41,166 nt of DNA from the NCBI GenBank assembly GCA_015486215.1, contig WFSA01000035.1, forward strand, positions 1-41,166, in the 5' to 3' direction. Every line of letters begins with the position of its first letter. Within the stretch, counting starts at the first letter, position 1. The DNA comes from Anaerolineae bacterium (GTDB taxonomy: Bacteria > Chloroflexota > Anaerolineae > Promineifilales > Promineifilaceae). The notes under the pieces were generated by a model. That model did no database searches. It was not told the DNA's origin and saw nothing but the letters and a program-made list of their open reading frames with translations. Position numbers and translations under genes: made by a program. Of this stretch, positions 6,957 to 14,941 are shown piece after piece.

Positions 6957-7850
6957 ATGGATGTATTTATTGTTATATTGAATTGGAATGCGGGCGACGA
7001 TACGATCCGATGCGTTAAGAGCATGGATACGTGGCAGCGCGTGCGGCCAATGATTTGGGTTGTAGATAATGATTCATCTGATGACAGCGTTGTCCGCATT
7101 AGGGAAGCGTGTCCGTCGGTGCGGCTTATTAATAATGAGTGCAATATGGGCTTTTCGGGCGGCTCCAATCGAGGGATGGAGGCGGCACTGCGCGAGGGGG
7201 ACGCGCCGATTTTGCTATTGAATAATGATGCCCGCATTGAGGAAGAGGCGGTCATTCAATTGGGGCAGACGCTTCAAGAAAACGAACAGATTGGGTTTGT
7301 GATGCCTCTTTTGTACGAGGAAGGAACGGGAAAACTGGTTACGGTCGGGAGAAGGAATCCCGTCACCCATTTAGAGGCGCGGATTATGGAACGGCCGAGG
7401 GATGCGTCTGTGATTGAGGTGGAAACGGTGTCGGGAACGGCCGTTCTCGTCAATCCAAATATGTTGCGGCAAATTGGATTGTTGGATGAGCAGTTTTTCT
7501 TTAGCGCAGAGATTGTTGATTTGTGCTTGCGGGGCAAGAAAGCTGGGTACAGTTCGGTGGTGGATGTGCGGGCGAAGGCGACCCATTCCGTTGATAGTTC
7601 ACCCGCTCTGCGAAGCACATTATATGTTTACTATATCGTGCGTAATCGCTTTTTGATTTTGCGTAAACAGTACCCGTATAATGCGGCTTTGTTTCTCTTT
7701 TGGCTGATGTATTCGTCAGCGTTAGCGGGAAAATTTTTATTGGCGGGCGAACGGCCGTCGGCGCGGGCGACCATATTAGCCGTGCGGGATGGGATACGGG
7801 GGCGATTTGGCAATCAGAATGAGCGGCTGATGCCGATAGATAAGCGATGA
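6957..7850 (+). CDS. Family 2 glycosyltransferase
   Basis: A 297-residue GT-A fold glycosyltransferase of the rhamnosyltransferase-like group, transferring a sugar from a nucleotide donor onto a growing surface glycan. The N-terminus DVFIVILNWNAGDDTIRCV is the usual first strand. WVVDNDSSDDSV binds the nucleotide, GFSGGSNRGM follows, LLLNNDARIEEEAV holds the metal-binding acidic pair, and ETVSGTAVLV...LDEQFFFSAEIVDLCLR is the acceptor/catalytic segment (the usual E-D pair is here E-I-V-D). A hydrophobic C-terminal region may touch the membrane. Start: ATG 6957 gives the family-typical N-terminus; ATGs at 6948 and 6951 are possible, and none has a strong ribosome site. It overlaps the next gene by ATGA. 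Confidence 0.85.
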   Translation: MDVFIVILNWNAGDDTIRCVKSMDTWQRVRPMIWVVDNDSSDDSVVRIREACPSVRLINNECNMGFSGGSNRGMEAALREGDAPILLLNNDARIEEEAVIQLGQTLQENEQIGFVMPLLYEEGTGKLVTVGRRNPVTHLEARIMERPRDASVIEVETVSGTAVLVNPNMLRQIGLLDEQFFFSAEIVDLCLRGKKAGYSSVVDVRAKATHSVDSSPALRSTLYVYYIVRNRFLILRKQYPYNAALFLFWLMYSSALAGKFLLAGERPSARATILAVRDGIRGRFGNQNERLMPIDKR

Positions 7851-8854
7851 ACATTCTATACCATCTTCCCATTTTGCCACCGGCTATGCCAGAAGCGGAG
7901 GCGTTGTCACAAGAGATCGCCGCCTTGCGTGTAGCGTTTAATGGCGAGTTGATCTATCTGAACCCGAATCAATTCAGCCCCGTCTACTTGCCGCGTCTTG
8001 TATTTGGCTGGCATAAATTATGGCGAGTACGGCAGTTAGAATCCATGTACGGTATACACCATTTTTTTAACCCCGATCCATTCCCTTATCCCGTTTTATT
8101 GGCGTTCGGGAAACCTGTCATTTACTCGTTGGGCAGCGGGGTGGGGGATAAACGGCCGTCTCTCCCCTATTTCTCCCGTCTGGCTGCCATAACTGTCTAC
8201 GATCAGCGTAGCTACCAAAAATTGCGCGGCTGGGGGTTGACGAATGTGCATCTGGTGCGCTCAGGGATTGATACAGGGAAATTCACGCACACGGCCGTTC
8301 CCCTCAAAAACAATATACGGCTGATGGTCGCCTCCGCCCCATGGACGGAAGCGCAATTTGTGAGCAAAGGGGTGGATGCGTTGTTGACGGCCGTTCAGCA
8401 GTTGCCCCAATTGCATTTAACCTTCCTCTGGCGCGGGCTGTTGTATGAGGAGATGATGGCACGAACGGCGCGGGCGGGAGTGGGGGATCGCGTGCAGGTA
8501 ATCAATGAGCAGGTGGATGTGAACGAAATTTTGGCGCGTCAGCACGGCACGATCAATTTAGCCAGCGACGGAGCGATTATCAAAGCGTTCCCCCATTCGC
8601 TGCTCGATTCGTTGGCGGCAGGAAAGCCAGTGTTGGTGAGCAAGGTGATCAGCATGTCTGATTATGTCAAACAGACAGGCTGCGGCGTGATTGTGGATGA
8701 GGTGACAGCGGCGGGGGTGGTGACGGCCGTGCGTGCATTTGTAGAAAAGTATGAGAAGATGAGGAAAACGGCCGTTGCTGTCGGTCAGCAAGCGTTCAGG
8801 CAGGATAAAATGATACGATCATTCCAAAACGTGTACGCAACGGTCAGCCGATGA
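7847..8854 (+). CDS. Glycosyltransferase, GT4-like
   Basis: A 335-residue protein of GT-B type. Its C-terminal half carries the recognisable donor-binding stretch HSLLDSLAAGKPVLVSKV, preceded by PWTEAQFVSKGVDALL (the usual 'F.KG.D.LI' element). The N-terminal acceptor domain, starting MNILYHLPILPP, is divergent. The start overlaps the previous stop (ATGA) and its own end overlaps the next ATG in the same way, so the three glycosyltransferases form one translationally coupled operon. The exact sugar and product are not predictable; with neighbours this suggests exopolysaccharide or cell-surface glycan synthesis in the cytoplasm. Confidence 0.75.
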   Translation: MNILYHLPILPPAMPEAEALSQEIAALRVAFNGELIYLNPNQFSPVYLPRLVFGWHKLWRVRQLESMYGIHHFFNPDPFPYPVLLAFGKPVIYSLGSGVGDKRPSLPYFSRLAAITVYDQRSYQKLRGWGLTNVHLVRSGIDTGKFTHTAVPLKNNIRLMVASAPWTEAQFVSKGVDALLTAVQQLPQLHLTFLWRGLLYEEMMARTARAGVGDRVQVINEQVDVNEILARQHGTINLASDGAIIKAFPHSLLDSLAAGKPVLVSKVISMSDYVKQTGCGVIVDEVTAAGVVTAVRAFVEKYEKMRKTAVAVGQQAFRQDKMIRSFQNVYATVSR

Positions 8855-10086
8855 AAATTTTACATATCGTTCAAGGGTACGATCCCGTCGTCGGCGGCTC
8901 AGAATGGCTGGTCAAAAACCTGTCTGAACAGATGGTCTCCAAACATGGAGACGACGTAACCGTCTTTACCGCCGCCGCTACCAAGTCCGCCTATTTTTGG
9001 CGTGACGAAGGGGAAGCGATGCCCGTCGGCACAGAGATGATCAACGGCGTAACCGTCCGCCGTTTCCCCGTATCCAAACGGTTTCAATTTATCCGTATGG
9101 TGCTGGCACGCGGCTTTTACCGCCTCAAAGTGCCGTATCACGATTGGGCGAGAACGCTTCAACTCGGCCCCATCATCCCTGAACTGCCGCAAGCTATCGC
9201 CGAAAGTGGAGCCGATGTCGTCTTCGCCACCGCTTTCCCTTTTTTGCATATGTATTACGCCGTTTCGGAGGCAAAAAAGGCGGGTATTCCCGTCGTTTTG
9301 CTCGGTGCCATCCACACGGCCGATAAATGGGGCTACGACCGCAAAATGATGCTCGACATCATCCAACAAGCAGATGCGTATATCGCGCATACGACTTTTG
9401 AGCATGATTTTCTGGCGAGACGGGGGATCGCTCCGCAGAAAATAAGTGTGATCGGTGGCGGTGTTGATGCGGCAAACTTTGCAGGGGTGAGCGGAACGGC
9501 CGTGCGTCAACAATACAATCTAGGCGACGGTCTCGTCATCGTCGCCATGTCCCGCCAATCACAGCTCAAACGGTTGGACACGCTCATCCAAGCGATGCCC
9601 CGCATTTGGGAAGCATACCCGCAGGCGAAGCTGTTGATGGCGGGGGCAAAAACGGCGTATTCCGCCCATTTAGAGACGCTGATCGCCCAATTTCCCCCTG
9701 CACAACAAGCTCAACTCATCCAAATTCAAGATTTTCCAGAATCACAAAAACCGCATATTTTGGCTACGGCCGATATTTTTGTCCATCCCTCTGGCAACGA
9801 ATCGTTTGGCATCGTCTTTGTGGAGGCGTGGGCGACGGGTAAACCTGTGATTGGAGCCAATACGGGGGCTGTCTCTTCGCTCATTGATGAAGGAAAGGAT
9901 GGGCTGCTTTTTGAATACGGAAATGCGGATAGTTTGGCCGAAAAGGTAATCGCGCTGCTAGGCGATAAGGAGAAACGGCGGGCGATGGGGCTGAGCGGGC
10001 AGAAAAAGGTGTTGGCGAAATATAGTTGGGAACAAGTTTCTAACCAATTACGATCTGTGTACGAAGAGCTGACTGGCTTGGTTTGA
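8851..10086 (+). CDS. Glycosyltransferase family 4
   Basis: A 411-residue GT-B glycosyltransferase, cytoplasmic or membrane-associated. The N-terminal ILHIVQGYDPVVGGSEWLV has the glycine-rich acceptor-domain loop. ISVIGGGVDAANF is the interdomain hinge. IVAMSRQSQLKRLDTLIQA begins the donor domain, and HPSGNESFGIVFVEAWATGK carries the ExFGxxxxEA signature that binds the nucleotide sugar. It is last in the three-gene ATGA-linked operon. Notably, its first part uses more C-ending codons than the two genes before it. The stop at 10084-10086 is followed by repeat-rich DNA without a clear terminator. Confidence 0.88.
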   Translation: MKILHIVQGYDPVVGGSEWLVKNLSEQMVSKHGDDVTVFTAAATKSAYFWRDEGEAMPVGTEMINGVTVRRFPVSKRFQFIRMVLARGFYRLKVPYHDWARTLQLGPIIPELPQAIAESGADVVFATAFPFLHMYYAVSEAKKAGIPVVLLGAIHTADKWGYDRKMMLDIIQQADAYIAHTTFEHDFLARRGIAPQKISVIGGGVDAANFAGVSGTAVRQQYNLGDGLVIVAMSRQSQLKRLDTLIQAMPRIWEAYPQAKLLMAGAKTAYSAHLETLIAQFPPAQQAQLIQIQDFPESQKPHILATADIFVHPSGNESFGIVFVEAWATGKPVIGANTGAVSSLIDEGKDGLLFEYGNADSLAEKVIALLGDKEKRRAMGLSGQKKVLAKYSWEQVSNQLRSVYEELTGLV

Positions 10087-10242
10087 TCCGCAGATTACGC
10101 CGACTGCAGATAGGGATGCGCCTGCCATTCATGTGTACACGGATTGCAAGCCTTTTTGTAACTACTCAGCCCTTGCCCAAATTAACCACAAAGACACGAA
10201 GAACATAAGATTTTTTAAGATTTTCTTTGTGATCTTTGCTTC

Positions 10243-10365
10243 GTAACATCTCAATATTTCGGGGTGAGTATAACAAATTAAGGAAGGAGCAAATTGCGTC
10301 AGTCGAGTCAACCTGTTCTTTTCCAAATCTGCTGTACTCATGTCCCCAATTTATTGAGAAGACAC
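10243..10365 (+). repeat. Repeat B (123 bp)
   Basis: Inverted-repeat element starting GTAACATCTCAATATTTCGG and ending TTTATTGAGAAGACAC. Once the later A insertion is removed, its flanks are TTTGCTTC and TTTGCTCC, a 7-of-8 duplication. Repeat C at about 36350 shows the empty site. The ends resemble repeat A, so the same transposase may move both. Confidence 0.85.
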
Positions 10366-10369
10366 TTTG

Positions 10370-10481
10370 GTATCTTCTCAATAAATCGTGGACAAGAGTC
10401 GACAAATTTCATCAGCACTTTATTTTACACGAGTATCATTAGGAAAATTTGTCAAGTCTCCCCAGAATACTGAGAAGATAC
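10370..10481 (+). repeat. Repeat A (112 bp)
   Basis: Complete element with flanks ACACTTTG (10362-10369) and ATACTTTG (10482-10489), a 7-of-8 duplication. It landed at the right edge of repeat B. Its TTGACA-like box reads TCGACA here. It points toward the phosphatidylcholine-synthase-like gene. Confidence 0.9.
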
Positions 10482-10551
10482 ATACTTTGCTCCTTTGTGG
10501 TGAAATAATTGATAGGCTGAGTAGTTACCTCTTTTTATCTGTGTTCACCTG

Positions 10552-10723
10552 GTGCGCCACGAAGCATACAACAACCAGTTGGTGAAAATCCACCCTGACT
10601 AATTTGTCATTTAGTCAGAAGAAGCAAGAACAATGCAGGCGGTGACGGCTGCAGTTGAAGCTCCTTGTAAGATGAAATCATAGCCGCATGATAATGCCTG
10701 TATTGACACGCGAAAGGAAACTG
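10552..10723 (+). mobile_element. Group II intron 5' fragment (probable)
   Basis: The segment begins GTGCGCC, the usual bacterial group II intron 5' end. It goes on with features like domain I of such introns: CCAGTTGGTGAAAATCCACC, a CTGACTAA...TTAGTCAG hairpin, GCAGGCGGTGACGGCTGC, GTAAGATGAAATCATAGCC and CGCGAAAGGAAACTGG. No reverse transcriptase/maturase frame and no domain V follow. It is cut by a repeat E end at about 10724, so it is a dead remnant. Confidence 0.5.
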
Positions 10724-10760
10724 GGAATGACAAACGTGTAATTATTTTTTATGAATGGCC
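10724..10760 (-). repeat. Repeat E, end fragment
   Basis: GGAATGACAAACGTGTAATT and the following TTTTTATGAATGGCC match, in reverse complement, the first 37 bp of the repeat E copies at 25489 and 36378. Confidence 0.7.
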
Positions 10761-10814
10761 TAATGACTTCATCTTCTACTCTACTGGATAAATTCTTGTT
10801 CCGCAGCATATGAT

Positions 10815-11028
10815 TAGGGCGATTGTAACCTCGCCTTAATTCGTGATCGTGATCGGTTTCGTGATCGAAAATCGAAAAAACCGATCACGAAACCGATCAC
10901 GACATACGATCACGACAATCATAACGCATAAATTCCCCGCAACTCACATGTTATGTCAATTACGGAGCTACTAAAAACGGTGTAAATTTGGAATTTAACA
11001 GTGCGATTTGGAGGTTGCAATCGCCCTA
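10815..11028 (+). repeat. Repeat F (214 bp)
   Basis: The ends are TAGGGCGATTGTAACCTCG and GGAGGTTGCAATCGCCCTA. An exact 9-bp duplication GCATATGAT lies outside both ends (10806-10814, 11029-11037). The centre is a large palindrome of repeated CGTGATCG / CGATCACG units around GAAAATCGAAAAAACCGATC. It is longer than the 183-bp copy at 25554 because it has more of these units. Confidence 0.85.
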
Positions 11029-11189
11029 GCATATGATAGAAGTTTGGGTTTGTTATTTGTTGCGGGAATCGGAATTCCCGCAACGCTCCACCAGATAGGT
11101 ATCGGGAATTCCGATTCCCGATACAGGCAGCGTATATCATCTAAGAACTTCCGCCAAGCTATACTAGCATATGATAGAAGTTTGGGTTT
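11029..11189. repeat. Direct repeat pair with two internal palindromes
   Basis: A 23-bp sequence beginning GCATATGATAGAAGTTTGGG occurs at 11029-11051 and again at 11167-11189. Between them are two hairpins, GTTGCGGGA...TCCCGCAAC (11059-11083) and ATCGGGAAT...ATTCCCGAT (11101-11122), both built from a GGGAATCGGAATTCCC-type core. The identity of the element is unknown. Confidence 0.55.
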
Positions 11190-11242
11190 ATCCCACCTTG
11201 TCGCGGTTGTAGAAATTGTGATTAGGGAAATATAAGGAAGTA

Positions 11243-11980
11243 ATGCAACAACATACACGATTTAACCTTGTATTGGCTTGGCTGATACATCTCTTTACAG
11301 CATCGGGGGCGGTGTGGGGCGTGTTGGCGATTCGTGCCATCAGCCACCAACAGTTGCTCCCCGCATTTTGGTATATGGCTTTGGCCGTTTTTATTGATGC
11401 TATTGACGGCACATTTGCACGATGGGTCAATAGCAAACAAGCTGTCCCTCATATTGATGGCGCATTGCTGGATAATATCGTCGATTATCTAAATTATACG
11501 ATTGTCCCCGCCTATTTTGTACTGGAAACTAATCTCATTGCTTCTCCATTGAGAACGCCGGTGGCGGCCATGATTTTGTTGACATCCGCTTACCAATTCA
11601 CGCAAGCGGATGCTAAAACGGCCGATCATTTTTTCAAAGGATTCCCCAGCTATTGGAATTTAGTCATTTGCTACATGTTTTTATGGGGATTGCACCCCAA
11701 TACCAACTTTGCCATCCTGCTGTTTTTGGGTGTGATGGTATTCGTTCCCATCAAATATATTTACCCATCACGATTAGAGTATCTGACCCATAGTAAAAAG
11801 TTGCAGCAGCTTATGCTGGTGGCGACTATTTTATGGGGCGCGGCCTCCGCTGGTCTATTATGGGTGTACCCTCAGGCGAACCGGCCGTTGACACTGTTTA
11901 TGATCGCCTTTTTCCTGCTTTATGTGCTGATCAGCGTCTATCGAACCTTCGTGCCTTTGCCCGAGAGGGCACCATTGTAG
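11243..11980 (+). CDS. pcs: Phosphatidylcholine synthase-like CDP-alcohol phosphatidyltransferase
   Basis: A 245-residue integral membrane enzyme with about eight hydrophobic segments. The CDP-alcohol phosphatidyltransferase motif is complete: DGTFAR, 12 residues, then GALLDNIVD (D-G-x2-A-R ... G-x3-D-x3-D), beginning near residue 55. The following LNYTIVPAYFVLE and the total length fit bacterial phosphatidylcholine synthase (Pcs), which joins choline to CDP-diacylglycerol, better than PgsA or PssA. A ribosome site (AAGGAAG) lies just before the ATG. The call is strengthened by the choline/betaine uptake and oxidation genes further along. Another CDP-alcohol transferase specificity cannot be excluded. 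Confidence 0.75.
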   Translation: MQQHTRFNLVLAWLIHLFTASGAVWGVLAIRAISHQQLLPAFWYMALAVFIDAIDGTFARWVNSKQAVPHIDGALLDNIVDYLNYTIVPAYFVLETNLIASPLRTPVAAMILLTSAYQFTQADAKTADHFFKGFPSYWNLVICYMFLWGLHPNTNFAILLFLGVMVFVPIKYIYPSRLEYLTHSKKLQQLMLVATILWGAASAGLLWVYPQANRPLTLFMIAFFLLYVLISVYRTFVPLPERAPL

Positions 11981-11999
11981 AAAATAATGCTTTTTTTGG

Positions 12000-12068
12000 C
12001 ATGGTTCATTTTGTGCGAAATGATCTTTACAGTTTAAGGGCGATCACAAGGGTCGCCCCTACGATTTC
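12000..12068 (+). repeat. Repeat D, partial copy in the pcs-hydrolase gap
   Basis: GGCATGGTTCATTTTGTGCG followed by AAATGATCTTTACA matches the ends of repeat D at 25890-25990 and 36229-36340. It is followed by GGGCGATCACAAGGGTCGCC. The 144-bp gap also has AATGCTTTTTTT (11986) and GAAAAAAAGCAT (12099) as an outer inverted repeat, which could act as a terminator for pcs. Confidence 0.6.
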
Positions 12069-12124
12069 CCCCCTTTATGGCCGCCCAGTATGACAACGAA
12101 AAAAAGCATCATTCCTGATTGATT

Positions 12125-13855
12125 ATGAAAACAAATTTGCGATGGTTATATGCCATTATTCTTATTGCAATAGGGAGTGCGGTATCCGTCATTTCCCACT
12201 CTTCCCAAACGGTGTCGGCTCTGACGCAAACCCCATCCTCCACCCCATCCCCATCTGTCACCCCCTCTCCACCTCCGTCTATTACGCCCATGCTGATGGG
12301 AGTGCCGACGCGCGATTTGCGTTTTGGCATCGTTGAAGGATTCTGGGAGCCAGAAGAAGCGGCCGAACTCGGGGTCGGATGGGATCGGATTCTCTTTTAT
12401 TGGCGCGAAATTCAGCCAAAAGATTCGGATGATTGGAATACTTTGCACGTTTATGAAGAGTGGCTGGCAGAGGCGGACGCACAAGGGCGGCAGGTGATGG
12501 GGCTGCTCAAAAATAGTCCCGCATGGGCGACGGATGGTTTGCCTGAGTCGGGATTGCCGCGCGGCCTTTATTTGCCGACGGATGACCCGGATAATTTATG
12601 GGCAAATTATGTGCGCCGTATCGCCCGCTATTACGGCCCGCTCGGCGTTCATCATTGGATTGTGTGGAATGAACCTGACATCCTGCTGGGTGAACACGGG
12701 CATGAGTTCACGGGAGGTGAGGCAGATTATTATCAGTTGGTCAAAGTGGCGTACACGGTGATGAAGGAAGAAGACCCAGAAGCGGTTATCCATTTGGCTG
12801 GGCTGACCTATTGGCATGATGTGGCAAACGGCCGTCGTCCCTATCTCGAACGCTTCTTAGAAGTCGTCACCGCCGATCCCGAAGCGGAAGAGAACGATTA
12901 CTTTTTCGACGTGATCACCCTGCATATTTACTATCGTGTGCGAACCGTCCCCTCTATTGTGGCTGAAACGGATGCCATTCAACAAGAATTTGGGCTGGAT
13001 AAGGAGATTTGGATCAACGAGACGAACACGACTGCCGCGTATGATCCTGAGTGGTGGACGGAAGTGCCGCCGTTTCCCATTAATTTAGATCAGCAAGCGT
13101 ACTATTTGGTGCAGGCGTATGGATTGGGCTTTGCTGCTGGGGCGGACAGCATTGGCACCTACAAGCTGATAGATATTCATCTCCCGAAGGGGATGGAGTC
13201 GTTTGGTTTGTTGCGTCCTGATTTGAGCAAACGGCCAGTCTATTTTGCGTATCGAACGTTGGTTGAGCAATTGTCGGGGTTTACGGCCGTTTCGCAAGAG
13301 ACCGATTGGGATCATCACCTTCTGACATTCGATATGCCCGATGGTGTGACCCATCTGCTCTGGGCGCGGTCGGGCAAAGGGATCGTTCTGGATGTGCCGG
13401 CGACGATGGATGAGGCTGTTTTGGTCAGTGTCGATGGGACGGAGACGGTTGTCACCTCTACCATCAGTGACACGTATTCGATCACTTTGCCCGGTGCAAT
13501 CTGCACCGCCGAAGAGTGCCTCACAGGAGGCGAGCCGTTTTTTCTAGTGGAGAAATTCCCCGTCACCCCCACGCCGACGGCGGCCGCAACGGCAACCGCG
13601 GCCGCAACGGCAACCCCATCGGCCACGCTGACGCGAACGCCGCTGCCGACCGCCACACCATCGCCAACGCCAACAGTGACCATGTCCCCATCACCTACGC
13701 CGGTGAAAGAGTTGACCGCGCTTGTACCGACGGCAACGGTAACTGGCGCTGCCCCGCCTGAATCTGGGGTAGGCGCAAATTTATCTTATATTCTGTTTGG
13801 GTTGGCGGGGTTGATAACGGCCGTTGGCGGTTTTATCTGGTGGAAAGAGAAGTGA
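12125..13855 (+). CDS. Surface-anchored glycoside hydrolase (clan GH-A, GH39-like)
   Basis: A 576-residue exported protein. Residues 1-33 are a signal peptide or N-terminal anchor, and a threonine/serine/proline-rich spacer runs to about residue 55. The (beta/alpha)8 hydrolase domain covers roughly 60-400, with WNEPD giving the probable acid/base Glu183 and WINETNT the probable nucleophile Glu299. An Ig-like stretch precedes a second low-complexity spacer (TPTAAATATAAATATPSATL) at about 480-545. The C-terminus ends with a membrane helix (SYILFGLAGLITAVGGFIWW) followed by KEK. It should therefore sit outside the cell, tethered at its C-terminus, cutting beta-linked polysaccharide or glycoside. 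I use ATG 12125 because it gives a normal signal peptide; no clear ribosome site is visible. Confidence 0.8.
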   Translation: MKTNLRWLYAIILIAIGSAVSVISHSSQTVSALTQTPSSTPSPSVTPSPPPSITPMLMGVPTRDLRFGIVEGFWEPEEAAELGVGWDRILFYWREIQPKDSDDWNTLHVYEEWLAEADAQGRQVMGLLKNSPAWATDGLPESGLPRGLYLPTDDPDNLWANYVRRIARYYGPLGVHHWIVWNEPDILLGEHGHEFTGGEADYYQLVKVAYTVMKEEDPEAVIHLAGLTYWHDVANGRRPYLERFLEVVTADPEAEENDYFFDVITLHIYYRVRTVPSIVAETDAIQQEFGLDKEIWINETNTTAAYDPEWWTEVPPFPINLDQQAYYLVQAYGLGFAAGADSIGTYKLIDIHLPKGMESFGLLRPDLSKRPVYFAYRTLVEQLSGFTAVSQETDWDHHLLTFDMPDGVTHLLWARSGKGIVLDVPATMDEAVLVSVDGTETVVTSTISDTYSITLPGAICTAEECLTGGEPFFLVEKFPVTPTPTAAATATAAATATPSATLTRTPLPTATPSPTPTVTMSPSPTPVKELTALVPTATVTGAAPPESGVGANLSYILFGLAGLITAVGGFIWWKEK

Positions 13856-13862
13856 AGTGGTT

Positions 13863-13916
13863 CCAGACACGGGCGAAGGATAGTAGATAATCAAAACCTT
13901 TCCCCCCCGTGTCTGG
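13863..13916. terminator. Inverted repeat between convergent hydrolase and galE
   Basis: CCAGACACGGG (13863-13873) pairs with CCCGTGTCTGG (13906-13916) around a 32-nt loop containing GATAGTAGATAATCAAAACC. It lies between two convergent genes and could end both transcripts. The large loop recalls the inverted repeat at 17439-17500. Confidence 0.45.
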
Positions 13917-13932
13917 CATTACAATACAGCGA

Positions 13933-14931
13933 TTACTTACTCGTCTGCCATTTCCATGTGTCGGCGCACATGTCGTCCAGGGTGTAAACGGCCGTCCAGC
14001 CCAATTCCTCTTTCGCTTTTGTCGGATCGGCATATGTTTCGGCGATGTCACCAGCGCGGCGCGGGTAGATTTGGTACTTTATCGGTGTTCCGCACGCTTT
14101 GCCGAACGCTTTCACGATGTCCAAAACGGAGTAGCCAATGCCTGTGCCTAGATTGTATGTGACCAATCCCGGCCGTTCGGCCAATTTGTCTAATGCTTGC
14201 AAATGCCCTTGCGCTAAATCGACTACATGGATGTAATCGCGCACACCTGTGCCGTCGTGGGTGGGGTAATCGTCACCAAAAACGCGCAGATGGGGCAGGT
14301 CGCCGATGGCAACTTGGGCGATATAGGGCAATAAATTATTGGGAATGCCGTTGGGGTCTTCGCCGATTTTGCCGCTGGGATGGGCACCGACGGGGTTGAA
14401 ATAACGGAGCAGGGCGATGTTTAAGCTGTTGTCAGCGACGTATAGATCGCGCAAAATCTCTTCGATCATGAATTTGGAACGGCCGTATGGGTTTGTCGTC
14501 GCCCCAATCGGAAAATCTTCCGTGATCGGAACTGTCGCAGGATCGCCATATACGGTGCATGAGGAGCTGAATACCAGATTCTTGACCCCGTGTGCCGCCA
14601 TCACTTCGCATAAATTGAGCGTGCCGACGACGTTATTCTGATAATACAACATCGGCTTCTCAACCGACTCGCCGACCGCTTTTAATCCAGCAAAATGGAT
14701 GACCGCCTCAGGCTTTTCGTCGGCAAAAATTGTGTCGACGGCCGCTTTATCACGCAGATCGGCTTGGTAAAAAACGGCCGTTTTCCCCGTAATATCCTCC
14801 ACGCGCGTCACCGCGTCTTGTTTGCTATTGCTCAAATTGTCCACGATAACAATATCGTGATTGGCGTTTAAGAGTTCAACGGCCGTGTGGCTGCCAATGT
14901 AGCCGGTGCCGCCTGTGAGTAAAATTTTCAT
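13933..14931 (-). CDS. galE: UDP-glucose 4-epimerase
   Basis: A 332-residue extended short-chain dehydrogenase that interconverts UDP-glucose and UDP-galactose in the cytoplasm. The start is MKILLTGGTGYIGSHTAVEL, with the GxxGxxG NAD-binding loop. VIVDNLSNSKQDAV follows, then VIHFAGLKAVGES, the catalytic SSSCTVYG stretch (Ser-Ser-Ser) and NPYGRSKFMIEEIL with the Tyr-x3-Lys pair. The usual Ala of SSSATVYG is Cys here. I choose ATG 14931, which removes seven non-family residues. It lies 10 bp after the pabBC stop on the same strand, so the two may be co-transcribed. It supplies UDP-galactose for the glycosyltransferases nearby. Confidence 0.95.
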   Translation of the reverse strand: MKILLTGGTGYIGSHTAVELLNANHDIVIVDNLSNSKQDAVTRVEDITGKTAVFYQADLRDKAAVDTIFADEKPEAVIHFAGLKAVGESVEKPMLYYQNNVVGTLNLCEVMAAHGVKNLVFSSSCTVYGDPATVPITEDFPIGATTNPYGRSKFMIEEILRDLYVADNSLNIALLRYFNPVGAHPSGKIGEDPNGIPNNLLPYIAQVAIGDLPHLRVFGDDYPTHDGTGVRDYIHVVDLAQGHLQALDKLAERPGLVTYNLGTGIGYSVLDIVKAFGKACGTPIKYQIYPRRAGDIAETYADPTKAKEELGWTAVYTLDDMCADTWKWQTSK

Positions 14932-14941
14932 AAAAAAATTG

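Larger units (their letters stand above)
10158..10528. repeat. Repeat C, interrupted by repeats B and A
   Basis: The ends are GTAACTACTCAGCC and its complement (10515-10528). Flanks GCCTTTTT and CTCTTTTT are a partly decayed 8-bp duplication. The body is interrupted first by B (10243-10365), then by A (10370-10481) at B's edge. The other copy, at 36171-36533, preserves the uninterrupted sequence at B's insertion point. Confidence 0.8.

Noticed and set aside
8899-9513. 204-codon minus-strand frame opposite the third glycosyltransferase
   Set aside because: It overlaps a well-supported gene and has no ribosome site or recognisable domain.
10158-11028. CRISPR array
   Set aside because: The repeats are palindromic mobile elements with target duplications. 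There is no regular repeat-spacer spacing and no cas gene.
12146-12484. Minus-strand frames opposite the hydrolase gene
   Set aside because: They are shadows of the proline/threonine-rich coding strand and have Arg/Gly-rich low-complexity products.
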